DNA of 24,256 nucleotides, from assembly GCA_000277445.1 (NCBI GenBank), contig AJWJ01000361.1, positions 1 to 24,256 on the forward strand. Direction: 5' to 3'. Under the pieces are notes generated by a model, which worked only from the letters and a program-made list of their open reading frames with translations, was not told the DNA's origin and ran no database searches. Both the position numbers and the translations under genes were made by a program. Origin of the DNA: Polysphondylium violaceum (lineage: Eukaryota > Evosea > Eumycetozoa > Dictyosteliales > Dictyosteliaceae). This document shows, one piece after another, positions 17,598 through 24,256 of this stretch (position 1 is its first letter; each line of letters opens with the position of its first letter).

Positions 17598-20500
17598 TTA
17601 AAGTTTAGATAAAATTGGGAAATCTTCAACAACGGTTCTTCTTAAATCATTGAGGTGATGTTTGGCTTGAACAGATTTTCTAAATTTAGATAATCTTTCG
17701 GCAATGTCTTTGAGTTGACCATCTTTGTCTTGGTATGGTGGTAAAAGTTGAATGTATTCTTCATTGTTTTGTCTTTCGGCTCTGGTTGGTTTCTTGTCTT
17801 TTTTATTGTTGTTTCTGGTGGTACGCTTTCCAACGACTTCAATGTGTTTTTTCTTTTCAACGATTCTCATTTGTTCGAAAAGGATCAAACAGTTGCCCAA
17901 GAGTTCCATAGAACAGCTCTCATAGTAGTGGATTTTGCCTTCTTCGTACATCTTTTCGGCAAACCAACCAATACGTTGGAGGAGATTGTTCTTTTTGATG
18001 GTGCTTTCTGGTTGAATGGAAAACAAGGTCAAGAGACCTGCAACGTAACCTTCAATCAATGGATAGAAAAGGTTGGCAAAGAAAGTGACTGGACTTTCGG
18101 ATTTAATAGTGTATGATACTTTACCAGTGGCAGCGTTGACGTCTTTGGCAATTAAACCTCTGCTGACCATCTTTGCAATTTGTGATAAAATAAATTCATC
18201 GGTATCGTAACCTGGTTGATTGACAAACTCAATAGACAAAATCTTGCCCAAGAATCTAACTTCGGAAATCAATGATTCTTGATCGACACTGTTGACAATG
18301 TTACTGTTGTTGGTGGTGGTGTTGTTGGCTTTCAAAAGTTGATCATTATCTTTTTGATGTTGTAAGAGTGATTGCATGACACAACTAATTAAACCATCCC
18401 AAAGGAAGAGATGGAGAAGTTGATTTCTGTAGAAATTGAGAACGAGGATATTCTTTCTATAGTTGCTGTTGTGTGAGCCTTGTTGGGTGAAAGCTGGTTC
18501 ATACATATTTCTTCTCTTGCTAACTAAATTGGTCAAAAGTTTGAGAGAGTGGTCGACAAGGGCATCAGATGGACCTTCAAAGGCAACATCACCGCCACGT
18601 GAAAAGATTTCTTCACGGAGCCACTCGACCTTGTTGATGAGTTCTTCACGATTGATACCACGACGGAAACTTAAAAGAATGGTGGCGACGGCAGAGGTGG
18701 TGGTAATGATGGCAGATTTGTTGAGATCACGAACAATTTGATAGCCAAGATCTTCAATGAGAACACGACGATCGTTGGTGTTGTGGTATGGATCGAAAAC
18801 TTGACCTGGTGCACGAGTATCGTTGGTGTTGGTGTTTGGTTCAAAGTCACCTTCACTGATGTTGGCATCGACTTGCTTACCAGCATTAGGTGGGGCAACG
18901 AGGGCGGCAGTTGGACCGGTTGGATCTGAAAGACGGGCAGAAGAGATTTCTTTGGTCTTTTCTTCAGTGTATTGTTTGATAGAGATTGGTTGAGAAAAGA
19001 CGACATTGATACGACCCCAGTTCATACGAAGGATCTTGGTGGCACGGAGAAGACCATTGAGTGACTCTTTGGTTTTGTTTTCACCCATCATTTCTTGACT
19101 GTAGAGTTCACCTTCGAGGACCTTTTCATAAGAGATACCAATGGGGACTACGTGAACATCTGGTACTTTATTGTCGAGGTATGGATTGGCAATCATGGAC
19201 AAGAGACCCATCTTTGGATGAAGAGATTTACCGGTTCTGGAACGTTTGCCCTCGATAAAGAACTCGATTGGTTGGTTGTCAATGACAAGTCTTTGGACGT
19301 ATTCGGAAAAGATGGCCCAATAGAGAGCGTCACCGTGGAAAGAACGACGTAAAAAGAATGCACCAGCATTTCTAAAGAACCAACGGACAATGATGATGGC
19401 AAGGAAATCTTCACCAGCAGCAATGTGTGGAAGTGGCAAGTTGTATTCGAAAAAGATGTAAGAGATGATTAAAAAGTCAATGTAGGATCTGTGAGTTGGG
19501 ACCAATACGACTGGTGACTTTTTGATGGCCTCACGAATCAACTCGATACCCTTTTCGTCGACATGGATACCTTGATAGATCTTTCTCCAAACCTTTTTAA
19601 GGAACCAACCAAGGACTCTAACAACGACAACGTTAAGATTTGATTGCATTCTATCGATGATTTGGTTACCTCTTTTCTCAATTTCACTGACAAGTACACC
19701 TTCTTCACGAGACACTTTCTCCATTGCCATTTGAACACGTGGGCTGTTCATAACGAGTGAACGAATTTCGGCAGGTGCACGTGGTGGAAGTGGGGTTTGA
19801 GTGACGTGACGATAGCTAGTGTAAGCCCAACTTACATCAGCAAAGACCCATTGAAGGAAACCAGATTGATTGATATCAGATTTGGTAATGAGTGAGGTGT
19901 TGAGGAGCTCGGTTGGTGGACGTACACCCTCTTCCTTTAACACGTATTTGTGGAGACCATAGCAGAAATAACAGAAATAAGATTGCCAATTGATTTCAGA
20001 TGCATCGATAGTGAATTTAATTTTATCTTCAGCGTCTAAATCTTGGATGGCCTTTTCGAGTGTTGACACAGAGAATACCCATTCGTGAGCTGTAAAATGT
20101 TTGAATGTATCTGTAATTAATCTAGCTGCTTTTGTCATCTTTTTAAATGCCTCTGCTTTTGATTTGGTTTCTTCATTACCAGTGATCATGGCAAATGTTG
20201 ATAAAAGGAATGATGGAATGCCATACTTCATGAAAAAGTGAGCTTCATACATCATAATATTGGTATGAAAACTAAAACTAGATCTAGCAATTGATTTCTT
20301 TGGTGTATGGTTTCTCCAATATTCAGTTACCCAATGTGAAACTCTAATCCATGATACTGGATTTCTATGACTGGTACCAATCTAAAATTAATTTTGAAAA
20401 CAATATATTAATATAATTGTTCTCAAACAACATAATCAACTATTATTGATACTTACTTGATAAATCTTTAAAACATTTTGATTAGCAATTGATGGAACGG

Positions 20501-21371
20501 CGGCAATGAGAGCATTTGCGACGAGATCAACTGGAACAATATCAGCAATGATCTTACCATCACCTTTCATAAATTGAACTAAACCAACACCACAATACAA
20601 CATGACAGCACCGACGGCGGCGACTGAATCAACCCAACCTGGAGTTGGTTCTTTGAGGGAACCACCAACAATGGTTGGTCTAACAAAACACATTGGGATA
20701 TCACCACGTTTCAAAGCAAGAATACGTTCAGTGATGGCTTTGGTAAAGGTATAGGAATTTGGATAACTACCCATTAAATTTGGAGTAATCTTTTCCAAGG
20801 TTGGAATGTCTTGTTTCATAATCAAATCGACCATCTCTTCTGGATTGAAATCGAGTACTGGTAATTCTTCGTCGAGCCAACCTTCACGATTAGAGTTGAC
20901 ATAGGCGGTTGAACAATGGACATAGGCAATGAGACCTTTGAGTTTTTTAGCAAGATCAAGCATATTGAGTGAAGCATAGAGATTTGATCTGATGGCATTA
21001 TCCAAACGCTCACGAAAATCGATACTGGCAGCACAATGAATAATGATATTGATGTTCTCAACAATACCAGCATAGTCCTCTGCAGAGAGACCCAAGCTCT
21101 CTTTGGACAAATCACCAGCGATTGGGATCACTTTAGCACGAATATAGGCATTGAATTCTTGGACGCCCATTTGAGTCTTCATCAAGTCCCAAATTCTACT
21201 GCCTAAAATATCTTCTTCAAAACGTTCTTTGGCATTACCTCTAATGACAATAAAGATTTGTTTGACTGATGGAATGTCTCTCAATATCTTTTCCAAAAGC
21301 ACTTTACCAACAAAACCTGTGGCACCTGTAATTAATAGACTCTTTCCATTATAACAATTATTAATCATCAT
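17598..21371 (-). CDS. Peroxisomal fatty acyl-CoA reductase / DHAP acyltransferase fusion
   Basis: The CDS is complement(join(17598..20381,20457..21371)), 1232 residues. The 75-bp intron (GTAAGT..TAG) is phase 0; without splicing the two enzymes look like separate genes. An in-frame stop just before the ATG at 21371 supports that start. The N-terminal reductase has TGATGFVG (15-22) for NADPH and the catalytic YTFTK (Tyr207, Lys211). The FAR C-terminal (sterile) domain spans about 306-455 across the splice. The second half is GNPAT-like: block I HRSYID (602-607), FLRRSF (648-653), FFIEGKRSRTGK (679-690) and VVPIGISYEKV (716-726). The last residues are SKL, a type 1 peroxisomal signal. The two activities make fatty alcohol and acyl-DHAP, the two substrates of alkyl-DHAP synthase, the step that forms the ether bond. 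I recall a similar fusion being described in D. discoideum. All key motifs are intact. Confidence 0.93.
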
Positions 21372-22387
21372 CTTGTTGTCGTCGTATTGATTTGCTGTCT
21401 AACAAATTTGAGAATTGATTGATTTCTAAATTGTATATCTTGAAATGCTATATATGGTGTGGGTGGGGGAATGCGTCTTTTTTTTGATTGATTTTAAAAA
21501 AAAGTGCGCGCAATAGTTGCCTTTTACAACCTCTGTCTCTTGAGTGTTTAATCAATTAAATACACAAACACAGAAATATATCTAATGTATTATATCTGTG
21601 TGCTGATTGGGTGTATTGATCTCTATCTATCTCTAAAAAACACTGTGTTTATTAAAAGATGATGATGATGACGATTAAGAGGGTTTGTAATGAGGTATGC
21701 TAATGTAAAAAAATAATACACACCACTCAATTCAAAAAAAGCACACGCACGACAATTTTTTTTTTTTCAAAAATTTTTTTTTATTTTTTTTTCAATTTTT
21801 TTTTTCAAAAAATCTATCATGCGCGAATTGCCTTTACTTTTTTGGATGAGTTGTAAAATAACGATGAAAAATGTAACGTTTTTTTTTTTCAATGTGTTTT
21901 TTTTATGTCTTTTATCTCTAAAAAACACATGATTAATTTGTAGAGGCAATAGAGATAAAAATGGTTCAAGAAGATGTGTTGAAAATTAATTTTACCAGTT
22001 GTGCATAAAAGGTTTTAAGTGTGGTGTAAATGTTTTATGAAAGAGAAATTTGGGTGGAGAACAGATATATAAATATAACTATTTTGTCAGAATTTATAAG
22101 TCATGCTCCAATACTCAAGATATATGACGACCCTATTTCGTCTCTAAAATTGAAAATAAGAGATTTAAAAAAAGATAATAACAATACATCATCAAATAAG
22201 TATTAATTGGTTTGATAAGTTGCTCTGTCATGAATGGGAAATTGAATTGAATAGTATTTTTTTTTTTTTTTTTTGTATTTTCATTTTTTCTATTTTTTTT
22301 TGTTGATTTTTTTTTAAAAATTTTACACACACCCTTGAAAAAACTTTAAAGTCTGTGATTTTTATCGTCATTTATATATCGCACACG
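21372..22387. other. Divergent intergenic region of the ether-lipid and MMSDH genes
   Basis: This 1.0 kb region must hold promoters for both divergent genes. It has a GT-rich box at 21455-21470, GC islands GCGCGC (near 21506) and GCGCGAA (near 21821), dense T runs at about 21755-21800 and 22257-22275, and a 16-base direct repeat (TATCTCTAAAAAACAC) at 21628-21643 and 21913-21928. No gene is visible. Confidence 0.6.
21455..21470 (+). promoter_or_regulatory. G-box-like GT-rich element
   Basis: TGGTGTGGGTGGGGGA lies about 85 bp upstream of the reductase/acyltransferase start. It resembles the element at 445-465 and could bind the same factor. This is by motif only. Confidence 0.35.
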
Positions 22388-24083
22388 ATGCTCTCATCAA
22401 AGTTAATTAACACTTCAAGATTTTTTGGAATTAGAAATTTCCATTCATCTTCTTCCCTTTTAGCTCATGTAAATGTTTCATAAATGATAGATCAACCACC
22501 ACACAAAATAGATATATATTATAAATCTAAATCTAAAGATATAATAATAAATATATATTAATATAAAAAATATATCTATATAGAACACTAAATTATTCAT
22601 TAATGGACAATTTATTGAATCAAAAACTAAAGATTGGGTTGAAGTTAAAAATCCAGCCACTCAAGAATTAGTTACCAGAGTACCAATCAGTACCAAGGAT
22701 GAAATGCAAGCTGCCGTTGATGCTGCTGTTGCTGCTTTTCCAGGTTGGAGAGATACCTCTGTCTCAAACAGAGCCAGAATTATCAATAACTTGAGAGTTT
22801 TAATCAATCAAAACATGGATAAAATTGCTGCTCTTATCACTGAAGAACAAGGTAAAACTCTTCCAGATGCCAAAGGTGATGTATTCAGAGGTTTAGAAGT
22901 TGTTGAACACGCTTCCAACGTTGCCAGTTTAATGATGGGTGAAACTATGGAAAATGTCAGCAAGAATGTCGATATCTACTCTTACAATCAACCACTCGGT
23001 GTCTGTGCTGGTATCACCCCATTCAATTTCCCAGCTATGATTCCATTATGGATGTTCCCATTGGCCATTGCCTGTGGTAACACTTATGTATTGAAACCAT
23101 CTGAACGTGTCCCATCTGCTTCTATGTTTTTAGCTGATTTGGCCAAACAAGCTGGTGTCCCAGACGGTGTTCTCAACATTATCCACGGTAGCAAAGATGC
23201 CGTCAACTTTATTTGTGACGATCCAAACATTAGAGCCATCTCTTTTGTTGGTGCTGATCACGCCGGTAAACACATCCACGATCGTGGTACCAAGAACGGT
23301 AAACGTGTTCAATCCAACATGGCTGCCAAGAACCACGCCACCATTCTCCCAGATGCCGCCAAGGATCGTACTTTAGATGCTCTCACTGGTGCTGCTTTTG
23401 GTGCCTCTGGTCAACGTTGTATGGCTCTTTCCGCCGCTGTCTTTGTCGGTGAAGCCAACAACTGGATTCCAGAATTAGTCGAACGTGCCAAGAAACTCAA
23501 GGTTGCTAGCGGAGCTTGCCCAGGTGCCGATTTGGGTCCAGTCATTTCCCCAGAATCCAAAAACAGAATCCACAAAATCATCCAAACTGCCATCGACGAA
23601 GGTGCCAACGTTATTTTAGACGGTCGTAATGTCACTGTTGACGACAAATTTGCCAAAGGAAACTTTATTGGTCCAACCATCATTACTGGTGTCACTCCAA
23701 ACATGACTTGTTACAAAGAAGAAATCTTTGGTCCAGTCTTGGTTTGTCTCAAGGCCGACAGTCTTGATGAAGCCATCAAACTCATCAACAAGAACCCATA
23801 CGGTAACGGTACTGCTATCTTTACTAACTCTGGTGCTGCTGCCCGTAAATATCAACATGAAATCGATGTTGGTCAAGTTGGTATCAATTTACCAATCCCA
23901 GTTCCATTACCATTCTTTTCATTCACTGGTTCACGTGGTTCATTTGTAGGTGCCAACCACTTTTACGGTAAAACTGGTGTCCAATTCTACACTCAAATTA
24001 AAACTATTACCTCAAATTGGAGAGATGATGATGTTTCCTCTGGTGTTGCCACTCATATGCCAATTTTAGGTCAAAAGAATTAA
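22388..24083 (+). CDS. mmsdh: Mitochondrial methylmalonate-semialdehyde dehydrogenase
   Basis: The CDS is join(22388..22468,22584..24083), 526 residues. Exon 1 supplies a mitochondrial presequence ([20 protein letters not shown]) and its 115-bp intron (GTAAAT..TAG) is phase 0. The mature enzyme starts [10 protein letters not shown]. It has the ALDH NAD site [21 protein letters not shown], the catalytic Cys306 in GQRCMALS, and EEIFGPVL near the C-terminus. [14 protein letters not shown], with Asn where most ALDHs have Glu in ELGGK, is characteristic of the CoA-acylating ALDH6 family. It converts methylmalonate semialdehyde and malonate semialdehyde to propionyl-CoA and acetyl-CoA in valine and thymine breakdown in the matrix. 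Codons are richer in C-ended forms than in neighbours such as the acyl-CoA synthetase, suggesting high expression. Confidence 0.96.
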
Positions 24084-24256
24084 ATTCATTTTGATATCGT
24101 TTGTAAAAAAAAAATTAAATAATAAATATATATCTATATAAAATATATATATCTAATATTTTAAAAATACACTTATACATCTTGTTTTTTTTTTGATTTG
24201 ATTATAATAAAAAAAGGAAATAGTTATATTTTTTTTTAGATTTAAAAATAAGATCT
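24084..24256. other. 3' flank of MMSDH
   Basis: AT-rich sequence with A runs and TATATATC repeats follows the MMSDH stop to the window edge, with AATAAA near 24119. No gene is seen. Confidence 0.5.

Noticed and set aside
20436-21371. Separate 311-residue fatty acyl-CoA reductase gene
   Set aside because: The last six codons are intron translation. A GTAAGT donor at 20456 and TAG acceptor at 20382 join it in phase to the next exon, which begins with the missing part of the reductase's own C-terminal domain.
21628-21928. Direct repeat TATCTCTAAAAAACAC, 285 bp apart, as ends of an insertion
   Set aside because: There are no inverted ends, coding capacity or target duplication between the copies; most likely chance in low-complexity DNA.
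23130-23876. Plus- and minus-strand open frames within the MMSDH coding region
   Set aside because: They are shadows of a long, codon-biased real gene.
22704-24083. Loss of the ALDH general-base Glu in MMSDH as an anomaly
   Set aside because: Asn at this place is the normal state of the CoA-acylating ALDH6 family.

Overview
The window comes from a social amoeba (dictyostelid). The evidence is a very AT-rich genome with long A/T tracts in non-coding DNA, short AT-rich introns of about 60 to 180 bp with GTAAGT/GTATGT donors and TAG acceptors, compact genes, and a long array of the dictyostelid Cys-rich CTDC repeat. The intergenic DNA is less extremely AT-rich than I would expect of D. discoideum, so another dictyostelid is likely, but I cannot name the species. 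Ten protein-coding genes are supported. Eight needed splicing to be read correctly. I saw no tRNA, rRNA, CRISPR array or mobile element.

Layout: (1) 884-3416 (+), a secreted Cys-rich repeat protein of the prestalk/extracellular-matrix (EcmA/EcmB) type. (2) 3793-5793 (+), a short-chain acyl-CoA synthetase-like enzyme, tail to tail with (3) 5848-8324 (-), a mitochondrial ClpB/Hsp78 disaggregase. (4) 8918-10321 (-), an RNPS1-like SR protein. A 1.8 kb gene-free divergent region follows. (5) 12145-12953 (+), a divergent ARF-like GTPase in four exons, convergent with (6) 13148-13885 (-), a glutathione S-transferase. (7) 14263-15051 (-), GINS subunit PSF1 in four exons. (8) 15334-16081 (-), a small four-helix membrane protein. 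(9) 16883-17282 (-), an 85-residue coiled-coil protein. (10) 17598-21371 (-), a 1232-residue peroxisomal fusion of fatty acyl-CoA reductase and dihydroxyacetone-phosphate acyltransferase ending in SKL. A 1.0 kb divergent promoter region separates it from (11) 22388-24083 (+), mitochondrial methylmalonate-semialdehyde dehydrogenase. (The list has eleven entries because the four-helix protein is a gene of unknown family; ten have at least some family or similarity assignment.)

The genes look like an ordinary eukaryotic neighbourhood rather than one pathway. Two metabolic themes recur: acyl-CoA chemistry (the synthetase, the FAR-DHAPAT fusion and MMSDH, whose product is propionyl-CoA) and mitochondrial function (Hsp78, MMSDH). 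The most interesting items are the ARF-like protein with an altered catalytic motif, the bifunctional ether-lipid enzyme, the three-module super-repeat with periodic glycosylation sequons in the Cys-rich protein, and two small proteins of uncertain role.
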